A DNA stretch of 64,000 nt from Pseudomonas sp. MRSN 12121 (GTDB lineage: Bacteria > Pseudomonadota > Gammaproteobacteria > Pseudomonadales > Pseudomonadaceae). The notes beneath the pieces were generated by a model. The model was not told the DNA's origin and ran no database searches. It was given only the letters and a program-made list of their open reading frames with translations. Position 1 is the first letter of the stretch; each line of letters begins with the position of its first letter. The DNA lies in the NCBI RefSeq assembly GCF_000931465.1, contig NZ_CP010892.1, positions 6,471,388 through 6,535,387 of the forward strand. Reading direction: 5' to 3'. The translations under genes and the position numbers were made by a program. Below, piece after piece: positions 15,903 through 24,562 of the stretch.

Positions 15903-17258
15903 ATGAATGCTCTAGCCCGCCGCGCCGCAGGCCTGCTGCTCAGTACGGTTTGTCTGCCCCTCGCAGCCCTGGCTGCCGACTCACAACCCACCCACGAATT
16001 CACCCTCGACAACGGCCTCAAGGTCGTGGTCCGGGAAGACCACCGAGCCCCGGTCGTGGTCTCCCAGGTCTGGTACAAGGTCGGCTCCAGCTACGAGACC
16101 CCGGGCCAGACCGGCCTGTCCCACGCCCTGGAACACATGATGTTCAAGGGCAGCGAGAAAGTCGGCCCGGGCGAAGCCTCGCTGATCCTGCGCGATCTGG
16201 GCGCCGAAGAGAACGCCTTCACCAGCGACGACTACACCGCTTATTACCAGGTACTGGCCCGCGACCGCCTGGGCGTGGCCTTCGAGCTGGAAGCCGACCG
16301 CATGGCCAGCCTGCGCCTGCCGCCGGACGAGTTCAGCCGCGAAATCGAAGTGATCAAGGAAGAGCGCCGCCTGCGCACCGACGACAAGCCGATGTCCAAG
16401 GCCTTCGAGCGGTTCAAGGCGATGGCCTACCCCGCCAGCGGCTACCACACGCCGACCATTGGCTGGATGGCCGACCTGGAGCGGATGAAAGTCGAGGAAC
16501 TGCGCCACTGGTACGAGTCCTGGTACGTGCCGAACAACGCCACCCTGGTGGTGGTCGGCGACGTCACCCCGGATGAGGTCAAGACCCTGGCCCAGCGCTA
16601 TTTCGGCAGCATCCCGAAACGTGACGTGCCGGCCGCGAAGCAACCGCTGGAACTGGCCGAGCCGGGCGAGCGGCAGATCACCCTGCGGGTGAAAACCCAG
16701 CTGCCGAGCGTGATGCTGGCCTTCAACGTACCGAGCATCGCCACCGCCGGGGACAAGCACTCGGTGCACGCCCTGCGCCTGATCGCCGCGCTGCTCGACG
16801 GCGGCTACAGCGCCCGCATCCCGACCCGCCTGGAGCGTGGCGAAGAACTGGTGTCCGGCGGTTCGTCGAGCTTCGACGCCTACACCCGCGGCGACAGCCT
16901 GTTCCTGCTTTCGGCCATCCCCAACAGCCAGAAGAAAAAGACCGTCGCCCAGGCCGAGGCCGGACTGTGGCGCCTGCTCGACGAGCTGAAGGCGACCCCG
17001 CCGACCGCCGAAGAGTTGGAACGCGTGCGCGCCCAGGTGATCGCCGGCCTGGTCTACGAACGGGATTCCATCTCCAGCCAGGCCACCGCCATCGGCCAGC
17101 TGGAAACCGTCGGCCTGTCCTGGAAACTCATGGACACCGAGCTCGCCGAACTGCAAAGCGTGACCCCTGAGGACATCCAGAAGGCCGCCCGCACCTATTT
17201 CACCCGCGAACGCCTGAGCGTTGCCCATGTACTGCCCGAGGAGTCCGCTCATGAGTAA
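15903..17258 (+). CDS. M16 family zinc metalloprotease (catalytic subunit)
   Basis: 451 residues. Signal peptide at 1-25 (MNALARRAAGLLLSTVCLPL then AALAA), so a periplasmic or envelope enzyme. The inverted zinc motif HxxEH is H74-A-L-E77-H78, with the distal Glu ligand in EVIKEERRLR about 80 residues later. Two M16 domains of about 200 residues each are recognisable (second: VMLAFNVPSIAT). The start is the first ATG after an AGG-containing leader. Overlaps the next gene by 8 bp; together they resemble the catalytic/non-catalytic pairs of the PqqL/YmxG type. Substrate unknown. Confidence 0.92.
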   Translation: MNALARRAAGLLLSTVCLPLAALAADSQPTHEFTLDNGLKVVVREDHRAPVVVSQVWYKVGSSYETPGQTGLSHALEHMMFKGSEKVGPGEASLILRDLGAEENAFTSDDYTAYYQVLARDRLGVAFELEADRMASLRLPPDEFSREIEVIKEERRLRTDDKPMSKAFERFKAMAYPASGYHTPTIGWMADLERMKVEELRHWYESWYVPNNATLVVVGDVTPDEVKTLAQRYFGSIPKRDVPAAKQPLELAEPGERQITLRVKTQLPSVMLAFNVPSIATAGDKHSVHALRLIAALLDGGYSARIPTRLERGEELVSGGSSSFDAYTRGDSLFLLSAIPNSQKKKTVAQAEAGLWRLLDELKATPPTAEELERVRAQVIAGLVYERDSISSQATAIGQLETVGLSWKLMDTELAELQSVTPEDIQKAARTYFTRERLSVAHVLPEESAHE

Positions 17259-18741
17259 GCGCAAAAGCGCCAGCCCGGTCCTGCTCGGCCTGGCCCTGGT
17301 GGCCCTGATCGCCGGCGCCGGCCTCTACCTGCTGCGCGCCGACGAGTCCAAGGCCAGCCAGGCCCTGGAAAAAGCCAAGAGCACCCAGAAACTGCAATCC
17401 CTGGCCGAACTCGACGGCAAGGCGCCAAGCCACCGCAGCCTCGACATCAAGACCTGGAGCACCGCCGAAGGCGCCAAGGTGCTGTTCGTCGAAGCCCATG
17501 AACTGCCGATGTTCGACCTGCGCCTGACCTTCGCCGCCGGCAGCAGCCAGGATGGCGGCACGCCCGGCCTGGCGCAGTTGACCAACGCCATGCTCAACGA
17601 AGGCGTGGCCGGCAAGGATGTCGGCGCGATCGCCGAAGGTTTCGAAGGCCTGGGCGCCGACTTCGGCAACGGCGCCTACAAGGACATGGCCATCCTTTCC
17701 CTGCGCAGCCTGAGCGCGCCGGACAAACGCACGCCGGCCCTGCAATTGTTCAGCGAAGTCATCGGCAAGCCGACCTTCCCCGCCGACTCCCTGGCCCGCA
17801 TCAAGAACCAGATGCTCGCCGGCTTCGAATACCAGAAGCAGAGCCCCGGCAAGCTGGCGAGCCTGGAGCTGATGCGCCGCCTGTACGGCACGCATCCGTA
17901 TGCCCATTCCGCCGACGGTACGGCGCAGAGCGTGCCGTCGATCAGCCTGGCGCAGTTGCGGGCGTTCCACGCCAAGGCCTATACCGCCGGCAACGTGGTG
18001 ATCGCGCTGGTGGGCGACCTGTCGCGCAACGAGGCCGAGGCGATTGCCGCGCAGGTTTCCGCGGCGCTGCCAAAAGGCCCGGCCCTGGCGAAAATCCCCC
18101 AGCCGACCGAGCCCCAGGCCAGCATCGGCCATATCGAATACCCCTCCAGCCAGACCACCCTGCTGCTGGCGCAATTGGGCATCGACCGCGACGACCCGGA
18201 TTACGCAGCGCTGGCCCTGGGCAACCAGATCCTCGGCGGTGGCGGTTTCGGCACCCGGCTGATGAGCGAAGTCCGCGAGAAACGCGGCCTGACCTACGGC
18301 GTCTCTTCCGGCTTCAGCCCGATGCAGGTGCGCGGCCCGTTCATGATCAGCCTGCAGACCCGCGCCGAAATGAGCCAGGGCACCCTGAAGCTGGTGCAGG
18401 ATGTGCTCGCCGACTACCTCAAGACCGGCCCGACCCAGAAAGAACTCGACGACGCCAAGCGCGAACTGGCCGGCAGCTTCCCGCTGTCCACCGCGAGCAA
18501 CGCCGATATCGTCGGCCAACTGGGCGCCATCGGCTTCTATAACCTGCCGCTTAGCTATCTTGAAGACTTCATGCAGCGTTCCCAGAGTCTTACCGTGGAC
18601 CAGGTCCGCGAGGCGCTGAACAAGCACCTGAGCACGGACAAGATGGTGATCGTCACCGCCGGTCCGACCGTACCGCAAAAGCCGTTGCCGGCCCCTACTG
18701 ACAAACCCGCCGAGCAGCCGCTCGGGGTTCCGGAGCACTAA
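17251..18741 (+). CDS. M16 family protease-like protein (non-catalytic subunit)
   Basis: 496 residues from the ATG at 17251 (GAGGAG just upstream). One N-terminal hydrophobic helix (residues 10-30) suggests a membrane anchor or uncleaved signal. The position equivalent to HxxEH reads LAQLTNAM, so the zinc site is missing, while the C-terminal half keeps the R/Y substrate-binding loop (VREKRGLTYGVSSGFSP). Such inactive partners form heterodimers with the catalytic one. Its TAA overlaps the rsmD ATG by one base. This is a normal subunit, not a decayed gene. Confidence 0.9.
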   Translation: MSKRKSASPVLLGLALVALIAGAGLYLLRADESKASQALEKAKSTQKLQSLAELDGKAPSHRSLDIKTWSTAEGAKVLFVEAHELPMFDLRLTFAAGSSQDGGTPGLAQLTNAMLNEGVAGKDVGAIAEGFEGLGADFGNGAYKDMAILSLRSLSAPDKRTPALQLFSEVIGKPTFPADSLARIKNQMLAGFEYQKQSPGKLASLELMRRLYGTHPYAHSADGTAQSVPSISLAQLRAFHAKAYTAGNVVIALVGDLSRNEAEAIAAQVSAALPKGPALAKIPQPTEPQASIGHIEYPSSQTTLLLAQLGIDRDDPDYAALALGNQILGGGGFGTRLMSEVREKRGLTYGVSSGFSPMQVRGPFMISLQTRAEMSQGTLKLVQDVLADYLKTGPTQKELDDAKRELAGSFPLSTASNADIVGQLGAIGFYNLPLSYLEDFMQRSQSLTVDQVREALNKHLSTDKMVIVTAGPTVPQKPLPAPTDKPAEQPLGVPEH

Positions 18742-19361
18742 TGGCCAGCCCATCGCGTCACAGCAAGAAACCCGCCCACAACCCGCACAACGGCGCGGGC
18801 CAGTTGCGCATCATAGGCGGCGAATGGCGCAGTCGGCGCCTGAGCTTCCCCGATGTGCCGGGCCTGCGCCCGACGCCGGACCGGGTGCGCGAAACCCTGT
18901 TCAACTGGCTGGCGCCCTACGTTCCGGGCGCCAAGGTACTCGACCTGTTCGCCGGTAGCGGCGCGCTGTTCCTCGAGGCGCTGTCCCGCGGCGCCACCCT
19001 GGGCCTGGCGCTGGATGCCAGCAGCGTGGCCGTGTCGCGCCTGCGCGAACACCTGGGCACCCTGCGCTGCACCGTCGGCCAGGTACAGACCGCCGACGCC
19101 CTGCGCTATCTGGAAACCCAGCCGGCCAGCCGCTTCGACCTGGCGTTCCTCGACCCGCCGTTCCATCAGAACCTGCTGCCAGCCGCCTGCGCCCTGCTGG
19201 AAGAGCGTGGCTGGCTGGCGGACGACGCCTGGGTCTACACCGAAAGCGAGACCCCGCCCTCCACCCTCGGCCTGCCGGCCAACTGGCGCCTGCACCGCGA
19301 GCAAAAATCCGGGCAGGTGTACTACTCCTTGTGGCAACGTATGGCAGAGATCGCCGGCTGA
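18741..19361 (+). CDS. rsmD: 16S rRNA (guanine-966-N2)-methyltransferase
   Basis: 206 residues. Methylates G966 of 16S rRNA with SAM. RIIGGEWRSRRLSFPD, RPTPDRVRETLFNWL and VLDLFAGSGALFLEALSRGA (motif I) are diagnostic, and FLDPPFHQN is the catalytic DPPF/Y motif. Starts one base inside the previous stop codon. The order of ftsYEX and rsmD across the protease pair is that of other Pseudomonas. Confidence 0.97.
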   Translation: MASPSRHSKKPAHNPHNGAGQLRIIGGEWRSRRLSFPDVPGLRPTPDRVRETLFNWLAPYVPGAKVLDLFAGSGALFLEALSRGATLGLALDASSVAVSRLREHLGTLRCTVGQVQTADALRYLETQPASRFDLAFLDPPFHQNLLPAACALLEERGWLADDAWVYTESETPPSTLGLPANWRLHREQKSGQVYYSLWQRMAEIAG

Positions 19362-19377
19362 CCGTCGGCCCGATGAA

Positions 19378-19406
19378 GGTGCGCGACCCCAAGCGGGTCG
19401 CGCACC
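19378..19406 (+). other. Perfect 12-bp hairpin ahead of the YheT-like gene
   Basis: GGTGCGCGACCC (19378-19389), loop CAAGC, GGGTCGCGCACC (19395-19406). No T-run follows, and the next gene starts 18 bp later at a GTG, so it is not a classical terminator. It could end the rsmD message, slow ribosomes or shield a start region. Confidence 0.7.
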
Positions 19407-19424
19407 GCTGCTACGAGAATCACC

Positions 19425-20429
19425 GTGCCCACTCCGTCAGAACGCTTCATTCCCGCCTTCGGCCTCGGCAATCCGCACCTGCAGACCCTGTGGGGCCCGC
19501 TGTGGCGCAAGACCACGCACCTGGAGCGCCAGCGCGAACGCTTGTGGCTCGACGACGGCGACTTCCTCGATCTCGACTGGCACGGCCCGCATACCGCCAG
19601 CGCGCCTCTGGTCCTGGTGCTGCACGGCCTGACCGGCTCTTCCAACTCGCCTTACGTCGCCGGCCTGCAACAGGCCCTGGCACGTCAGGGCTGGGCCAGC
19701 GTGGCGCTGAACTGGCGCGGCTGCTCGGGCGAACCCAACCTGTTGCCGCGCAGCTACCATTCGGGCGCCAGCGAAGACCTGGCCGCCGCCATCGACCATC
19801 TGCGCCGCCAGCGGCCGCTGGCGCCGCTGTTCGCGGTGGGCTACTCGCTGGGGGGCAACGTCTTGCTCAAGCACCTGGGGGAAAGCGGCAGCGCCAGCCA
19901 ATTGCAGGGCGCCGTCGCGGTCTCGGTGCCGTTTCGCCTGGACCAGTGCGCCGACCGTATCGGCCAGGGGTTTTCCAAGGTCTACCAGGCGCATTTCATG
20001 CGCGAGATGCTGGCCTACATCAAGGACAAGCAACGCCAGTTCCAGCACGACGGACGCCATGAAGGCCTGGCCGTGCTGGAACGGCTCGGTTCGCTGGAAA
20101 ACCTGCGGACCTTCTGGGACTTCGACGGCCGGGTCACCGCGCCGCTGAACGGTTTCGCCGACGCCGAGGACTATTACCGGCGTGCTTCCAGCCGCTATTT
20201 CCTGGGGGAAATCCGCACGCCGACCCTGATCATCCAGGCCGCGGACGATCCTTTCGTCTTCCCCCACAGCCTGCCGGAAGCCGGCGAGCTGTCCAGCAGC
20301 ACCCATTTCGAGTTGCAGGCCAAGGGCGGCCATGTCGGCTTTGTCGACGGCACGCTGAAGACCCCCGGCTATTACCTGGAACGCCGCATTCCGCAATGGC
20401 TGGCCGCCCCGGGCCGGGAGCCTAGATGA
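19425..20429 (+). CDS. YheT-like alpha/beta hydrolase
   Basis: 334 residues from a GTG at 19425. Family recognised from FIPAFGLGNPHLQTLWGPLWR at the N-terminus (kept here to the typical NPHLQTLW core), HGLTGSSNSPYV, NWRGCSGEPN, the nucleophile elbow GYSLGGNVLLK, and the catalytic Asp and His in AADDPFVFP and GGHVGFVDG. Substrate unknown, probably an ester or acyl compound. Overlaps the AraC gene by 4 bp, so the two share translation. A strong hairpin lies just upstream. Confidence 0.92.
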   Translation: MPTPSERFIPAFGLGNPHLQTLWGPLWRKTTHLERQRERLWLDDGDFLDLDWHGPHTASAPLVLVLHGLTGSSNSPYVAGLQQALARQGWASVALNWRGCSGEPNLLPRSYHSGASEDLAAAIDHLRRQRPLAPLFAVGYSLGGNVLLKHLGESGSASQLQGAVAVSVPFRLDQCADRIGQGFSKVYQAHFMREMLAYIKDKQRQFQHDGRHEGLAVLERLGSLENLRTFWDFDGRVTAPLNGFADAEDYYRRASSRYFLGEIRTPTLIIQAADDPFVFPHSLPEAGELSSSTHFELQAKGGHVGFVDGTLKTPGYYLERRIPQWLAAPGREPR

Positions 20430-21259
20430 ACACCGACCAGGGCGAGTCGATCCGTTTCTGGCAGACCGCCCCCCTGGCCGGCGTGGAGTTGCTGGCCGCG
20501 CGCTACATCGAGCATCGCTTCGTCCCCCACGTCCACGACGGCTATGTGATCGGCATGATCATGGCCGGCGCCCAGCGCTACCGCTATCGCGGCGCCGAAC
20601 ACCTGGCGGGACGCGGCACCCTGGTGCTGATCAACCCGGACGAGTTGCACACCGGGCACAAGGGCACCGAGGACGGCTGGCTGTATCGCGCGTTCTACCC
20701 GGACAACGCACAGATCCTCGGCATGCTCGACGAACTGGAACTGCCCAGCGGCGACCTGCCGGCCTTCGGCGCCACGCTGTATCGCGACCCCGACCTGGTC
20801 CACGGCTTCTGCCAGTTGCATCAATTGCTGGAAAGCCCGGCCAGCGCCCTGCAGCAGCAGACCGTCTGGCGGGAAATGATGCTCCTGCTGCTGCGACGCC
20901 ATGCCGGGGTCAAGGCGCCTGGCGCCGCCGGTCGGGAACATCGGGCGATCGTCCGGGCCAAGGACCTGCTGCAAGCGCAGCTGGCCGCCCCGCCCTCGCT
21001 GGAGGAGCTGGCCGCGGCGGTCAATCTCTCGCCTTTCCACTTTGCCCGGGTGTTTCGCCGCGCCACCGGCATGCCGCCGCACACCTGGCTGATGCAACAG
21101 CGCATCGCCCAGGCCCGGGCCCTGCTGCGCGACGGCTGCCTACCCCTGGAAGTGGCGACGCAACTGGGGTTCGCCGACCAGAGCCACCTGAGCCGGCAGT
21201 TCAAGCAGGTTTATGGCGTGGGCCCGGCGGCCTATCGCAGTGCGCGCCAGTCCCTTTAA
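20426..21259 (+). CDS. AraC family transcriptional regulator
   Basis: 277 residues. An N-terminal cupin sensor (HRFVPHVHDGYVIGMIMAG, with the ligand-type His residues) is followed by two helix-turn-helix motifs from about residue 180: PPSLEELAAAVNLSPFHFAR and LEVATQLGFADQSHLSRQFK. Resembles the AraC_binding subgroup found beside transporters or metabolic genes. Being coupled to the YheT-like hydrolase (ATGA overlap) suggests a shared pathway, but no effector can be named. Confidence 0.9.
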   Translation: MNTDQGESIRFWQTAPLAGVELLAARYIEHRFVPHVHDGYVIGMIMAGAQRYRYRGAEHLAGRGTLVLINPDELHTGHKGTEDGWLYRAFYPDNAQILGMLDELELPSGDLPAFGATLYRDPDLVHGFCQLHQLLESPASALQQQTVWREMMLLLLRRHAGVKAPGAAGREHRAIVRAKDLLQAQLAAPPSLEELAAAVNLSPFHFARVFRRATGMPPHTWLMQQRIAQARALLRDGCLPLEVATQLGFADQSHLSRQFKQVYGVGPAAYRSARQSL

Positions 21260-21282
21260 CCCCGCCCTCGCCCTCCTGACCT

Positions 21283-21390
21283 CCTGTAGGAGCGAGGCTT
21301 GCCCGCGAAAAATCCCCCAGGCAGCGCGGTCCGTCAGGCCGTACGCGGCGCCTGGAAGTACGAATCGCGAGCAAGCTTCGCTCCTACAGG
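21283..21390. repeat. REPIN with long internal loop
   Basis: First arm 21283-21308 (CCTGTAGGAGCGAGGCTTGC...), second arm 21364-21390 (ATCGCGAGCAAGCTTCGCTC...), with 55 bp between them. It separates the convergent AraC and sulfurtransferase genes. Confidence 0.88.
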
Positions 21391-21402
21391 AGGCAGCGTC
21401 GA

Positions 21403-22257
21403 TCAGTCGCCAGTGGCAACCGCGCGCTGCGGATCGGTGATCCATTCGCTCCAGGAGCCGGCATACAGGCTGGCCAGGGGATAACCGGCCAGGCACAGGG
21501 CGAACAGGTTGTGGCAGGCGGTCACGCCCGACCCGCAGTAGGCCACCAGCTCGGTCGGCGAACGCTCTCCCAGCTTGGCGGCAAACCGCTGCCTGAGCTG
21601 ATCGGCTGGCAGGAAACGGCCGTCGCTGCCCAGGTTGTCGGTGAAGGCCGCGCATTGCGCGCCGGGAATGTGCCCGGCCACCGGGTCGATGGGCTCCACT
21701 TCGCCGCGAAAGCGTGGCGCGGCGCGAGCATCGAGCAGGGTCAGGCCGGGCTGGCCGAGGCGCTTTTGCAGTTGCTCGGCGTTCAGCAGCAAGGATGGGT
21801 CAGGTTGGCCCGAGAAATGGCCGAGGACGCTGGGCGGCGCATCCAGGCTCAGCGGCAGGCCGGCGGCGTGCCAGGCTTTCAGGCCGCCATCGAGGATAAA
21901 CACCCCGTCGCGCTTGCCCAGCCAGGCCAGCAGCCACCAGGCGCGGGCGGCAAAGGCACCGGGGCCGTCGTCGTAGAGCACGATATCGCTGTCGGCATCG
22001 ATACCCCAGGCCTGCAACCGCGCGACCAGCGCCGCCGGCTCGGGCAGCGGGTGGCGCCCGGTCACACCCTTGGTCACCGGGCCGCTGAGGTCACGCTCCA
22101 GGTCGGCGAAATGCGCGCCGGCCAGATGCCCTCCGGCATAGCTGCGCTGGCCGTAATCCGGATCTTCCAGGGCAAAACGACAATCGAGAATCACCAGCCC
22201 GGGCTGCTCCAGGCGAGCGGCCAATTGCTGCGGGCTGATCAGTTGCGCGATGGGCAT
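21403..22257 (-). CDS. sseA: Sulfurtransferase, SseA/3-mercaptopyruvate type
   Basis: 284 residues, two rhodanese domains. The C-terminal domain carries the active-site loop YCGSGVTACHN: a CGSGVTA loop is typical of 3-mercaptopyruvate sulfurtransferases, rather than thiosulfate enzymes with CRxGx[R/T]. The N-terminal domain is the inactive copy (VILDCRFALEDPDYGQRSYAGGHL). Cytoplasmic; moves sulfane sulfur to cyanide or thiols. Stands alone between a REPIN and the TetR gene, which starts elsewhere on the same strand. Confidence 0.9.
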   Translation of the reverse strand: MPIAQLISPQQLAARLEQPGLVILDCRFALEDPDYGQRSYAGGHLAGAHFADLERDLSGPVTKGVTGRHPLPEPAALVARLQAWGIDADSDIVLYDDGPGAFAARAWWLLAWLGKRDGVFILDGGLKAWHAAGLPLSLDAPPSVLGHFSGQPDPSLLLNAEQLQKRLGQPGLTLLDARAAPRFRGEVEPIDPVAGHIPGAQCAAFTDNLGSDGRFLPADQLRQRFAAKLGERSPTELVAYCGSGVTACHNLFALCLAGYPLASLYAGSWSEWITDPQRAVATGD

Positions 22258-22288
22258 GACGGGCTCCAGTCATTGAGGGTGATTGATC

Positions 22289-22960
22289 CTACTGCACTTC
22301 TTCCAGGGCCTGGGCAAAGGGTACGTAAAACTCCTCGAACAGGCTGTTCACCGCGTCCCGGGCCTGCTCGGTGACAAAACCGGCCTCGAGCACCAGCACC
22401 TGATAGACGCCGCGCTTGATGGCTTCTTCGCTCAGGTGCATGGAATTTTCCCGGGTGGTGCACAAGAAGCGCACCCAGGACGTGAGGATGATCCAGGCAT
22501 TGAGGGTCAGGGACTCGATCTGCACCTTGTCCATCCTGAGGATGCCAGCCTCGACGAAACCGGCATAGATCGCCGTGCCATGGATCAGGCAGCGCTGGGA
22601 GAACCGCCGGTAGCGGGCGGCCAGTTCGGCGTCGCTGTCGAGCAGGTGCTCCAGGTCGCGGTGCAGGAAGCGATAGCGCCACATGGCAGACAGCACCGCC
22701 TCCAGGTAGTAGCGCTTGTCTTCCACGGTCACGGCGCGCCCCGGCGGCAAGCGCAGGAAGCTGTCGACCAGGGCTTCGTACTCGCAGAACAGCACGGCGA
22801 TGATCGCCTGCTTGTTGGGGAAGTGGTAATACAGGTTGCCCGGCGAAATCTCCATGTGGGCGGCAATGTGGTTGGTGCTGACACTGCGCTCGCCTTGCTG
22901 GTTGAACAGCTCCAGGCTGTTCTGGACGATACGTTCGCGGGTTTTTATGCGTGGGGCCAT
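22289..22960 (-). CDS. TetR family transcriptional regulator
   Basis: 223 residues. The DNA-binding helix-turn-helix is at residues 28-55 (VSTNHIAAHMEISPGNLYYH then FPNKQAI). The C-terminal part is a long helical ligand domain with a conserved Arg/Trp-rich stretch (AMWRYRFLHRDLEHLL). Divergent from the aldehyde dehydrogenase / GMC oxidoreductase operon, whose promoter holds a perfect palindrome, so it very probably represses that operon. The same gene set (TetR, ALDH, small protein, GMC, coaD) occurs in P. aeruginosa in this order. Confidence 0.93.
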   Translation of the reverse strand: MAPRIKTRERIVQNSLELFNQQGERSVSTNHIAAHMEISPGNLYYHFPNKQAIIAVLFCEYEALVDSFLRLPPGRAVTVEDKRYYLEAVLSAMWRYRFLHRDLEHLLDSDAELAARYRRFSQRCLIHGTAIYAGFVEAGILRMDKVQIESLTLNAWIILTSWVRFLCTTRENSMHLSEEAIKRGVYQVLVLEAGFVTEQARDAVNSLFEEFYVPFAQALEEVQ

Positions 22961-23047
22961 GAGCGTGGGCTTTAATCGAGGAGGCGTTGCCCGGCATCTT
23001 ACGACCTATCCCCCATGGGATAAATCAAAGCCGGGCCGGGATGTTAT

Positions 23048-23076
23048 TTGACATTTTAGAGTATAAGCTCTAAAAA
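23048..23076 (+). promoter_or_regulatory. Promoter with embedded operator for the aldehyde dehydrogenase operon
   Basis: -35 TTGACA (23048-23053, perfect) and -10 TAAAAA (23071-23076) are separated by 17 bp. The spacer is filled by the palindrome TTTTAGAG-TATAAG-CTCTAAAA (23054-23075), with 8-bp perfect arms. A repressor bound there would directly block RNA polymerase. The likely binder is the divergent TetR protein. Confidence 0.8.
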
Positions 23077-23104
23077 TCGCCCACCCACCCGTCCGGAGCC
23101 GTCC

Positions 23105-24535
23105 ATGTCTGCCGAAGTCGCCTACCTGTCGCAAGCCCAATCCCAGCTGGACGAGCTCCATGACCTGTTCGCCGCCCAGCGCCAGGCCTACGCGGCCAAC
23201 CCGATGCCACCCGCCGCCCAGCGCCAGCAATGGCTCAAGAGCCTGCGCGAGCTGCTGGACAGCGAACGCCAAGCGCTGATCGACGCCATCAGCGCCGACT
23301 TCAGCCACCGTAGCGCCGACGAAACCCTGCTCGCCGAGATCATGCCCAGCCTGCATGGCATCCACTACGCCAGCAAACACCTGAAACGCTGGATGAAACC
23401 TTCGCGGCGCAAGGTCGGCATGGCCTTCCAGCCGGCTTCGGCCAAGGTCGTCTACCAGCCGCTGGGTGTGGTCGGCGTGATCGTGCCGTGGAACTACCCG
23501 CTGTTCCTGGCCATCGGCCCGCTGGTGGGCGCGCTCGCCGCCGGCAACCGCGTGCTGCTCAAGCTCAGCGAGTCCACGCCTGCCACCGGCCTGCTGCTCA
23601 AGCGCCTGCTGGCCAAGGTGTTCCCCGAGGACCTGGTCGCCGTGGTCCTGGGCGAAGCCGAAGTCGGCATGGCGTTCTCGAAACTGCCTTTCGATCACCT
23701 GTTGTTCACCGGCGCCACCAGCATCGGCAAGCACGTGATGCGCGCCGCGGCGGAAAACCTGACCCCGGTGACCCTGGAGCTGGGCGGCAAGTCGCCCGCC
23801 ATCGTGTCCGCCGATGTGCCGCTCAAGGACGCCGCCGAACGCATCGCCTTCGGCAAGACCATGAACGCCGGCCAGACCTGCGTCGCCCCGGACTACGTGC
23901 TGGTCCCGGAACACCGGGTCGGGGCCTTCGTCGATGCCTATCGCCAGGTGGTCCGCGGCTTCTTCCCGACCCTGGCCGACAACCCCGACTACACCGCGAT
24001 CATCAACCCGCGGCAGCTGGCGCGCCTGAACAGCTACATCAGCGACGCCACCGGCAAGGGCGCGCTGCTGATCCCGCTGTTCGAGGAGAACCAGGAGCGG
24101 CGCATGGGCCACAGCCTGATGCTGAATGTCAGCGACGACATGCTGGTGATGCAGGACGAGATCTTCGGCCCGATCCTGCCGATCGTGCCCTACACCGGCC
24201 TGGACCAGGCCTTCGCCTATATCAACCAGCGCCCGCGGCCCCTGGCGCTCTACTACTTCGGCTACGACAAGGCCGAGCAGGACCGGGTCCTCAACGAAAC
24301 CCACTCGGGCGGTGTCTGCCTCAACGACACCCTGCTGCATGTGGCCCAGGACGACATGCCGTTCGGCGGCATCGGCCCCTCAGGCATGGGTCATTACCAC
24401 GGCCACGAGGGCTTCCTGACCTTCAGCAAGGCCAAGGGCGTGCTGAGCAAGCAGCGCCTGAACGCTGCGCGGCTGATCTACCCGCCTTATGGCAAGCCGA
24501 TCCAGCGGCTGATCCAGAAGCTGTTCATCCGTTAA
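23105..24535 (+). CDS. calB: Coniferyl-aldehyde dehydrogenase-type NAD(P)-dependent aldehyde dehydrogenase
   Basis: 476 residues. Class 3-like ALDH. Visible are GVVGVIVPWNYPLFL, the catalytic Glu region VTLELGGKSPAIV, and the catalytic Cys in NAGQTCVAPDYVLVPE; the short C-terminal hydrophobic tail IQRLIQKLFIR is typical of coniferyl/fatty aldehyde dehydrogenases. Likely oxidises a hydrophobic aldehyde to its acid. Neighbours suggest the aldehyde is made by the GMC oxidoreductase downstream. The symbol calB is by similarity; coniferyl aldehyde is not shown to be the real substrate. Confidence 0.85.
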   Translation: MSAEVAYLSQAQSQLDELHDLFAAQRQAYAANPMPPAAQRQQWLKSLRELLDSERQALIDAISADFSHRSADETLLAEIMPSLHGIHYASKHLKRWMKPSRRKVGMAFQPASAKVVYQPLGVVGVIVPWNYPLFLAIGPLVGALAAGNRVLLKLSESTPATGLLLKRLLAKVFPEDLVAVVLGEAEVGMAFSKLPFDHLLFTGATSIGKHVMRAAAENLTPVTLELGGKSPAIVSADVPLKDAAERIAFGKTMNAGQTCVAPDYVLVPEHRVGAFVDAYRQVVRGFFPTLADNPDYTAIINPRQLARLNSYISDATGKGALLIPLFEENQERRMGHSLMLNVSDDMLVMQDEIFGPILPIVPYTGLDQAFAYINQRPRPLALYYFGYDKAEQDRVLNETHSGGVCLNDTLLHVAQDDMPFGGIGPSGMGHYHGHEGFLTFSKAKGVLSKQRLNAARLIYPPYGKPIQRLIQKLFIR

Positions 24536-24562
24536 CCAGACCACTGCCGGGAAATAACCACA

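Noticed and set aside
17251..18741. M16 protein without HxxEH taken as a pseudogene
   Set aside because: Full length, no frameshift, coupled to a catalytic partner; inactive M16 subunits are a normal class.
23006..24340. 444-codon reverse open frame opposite the aldehyde dehydrogenase
   Set aside because: High-GC shadow of calB; low-complexity His/Gln/Val/Gly-rich sequence with no domain.
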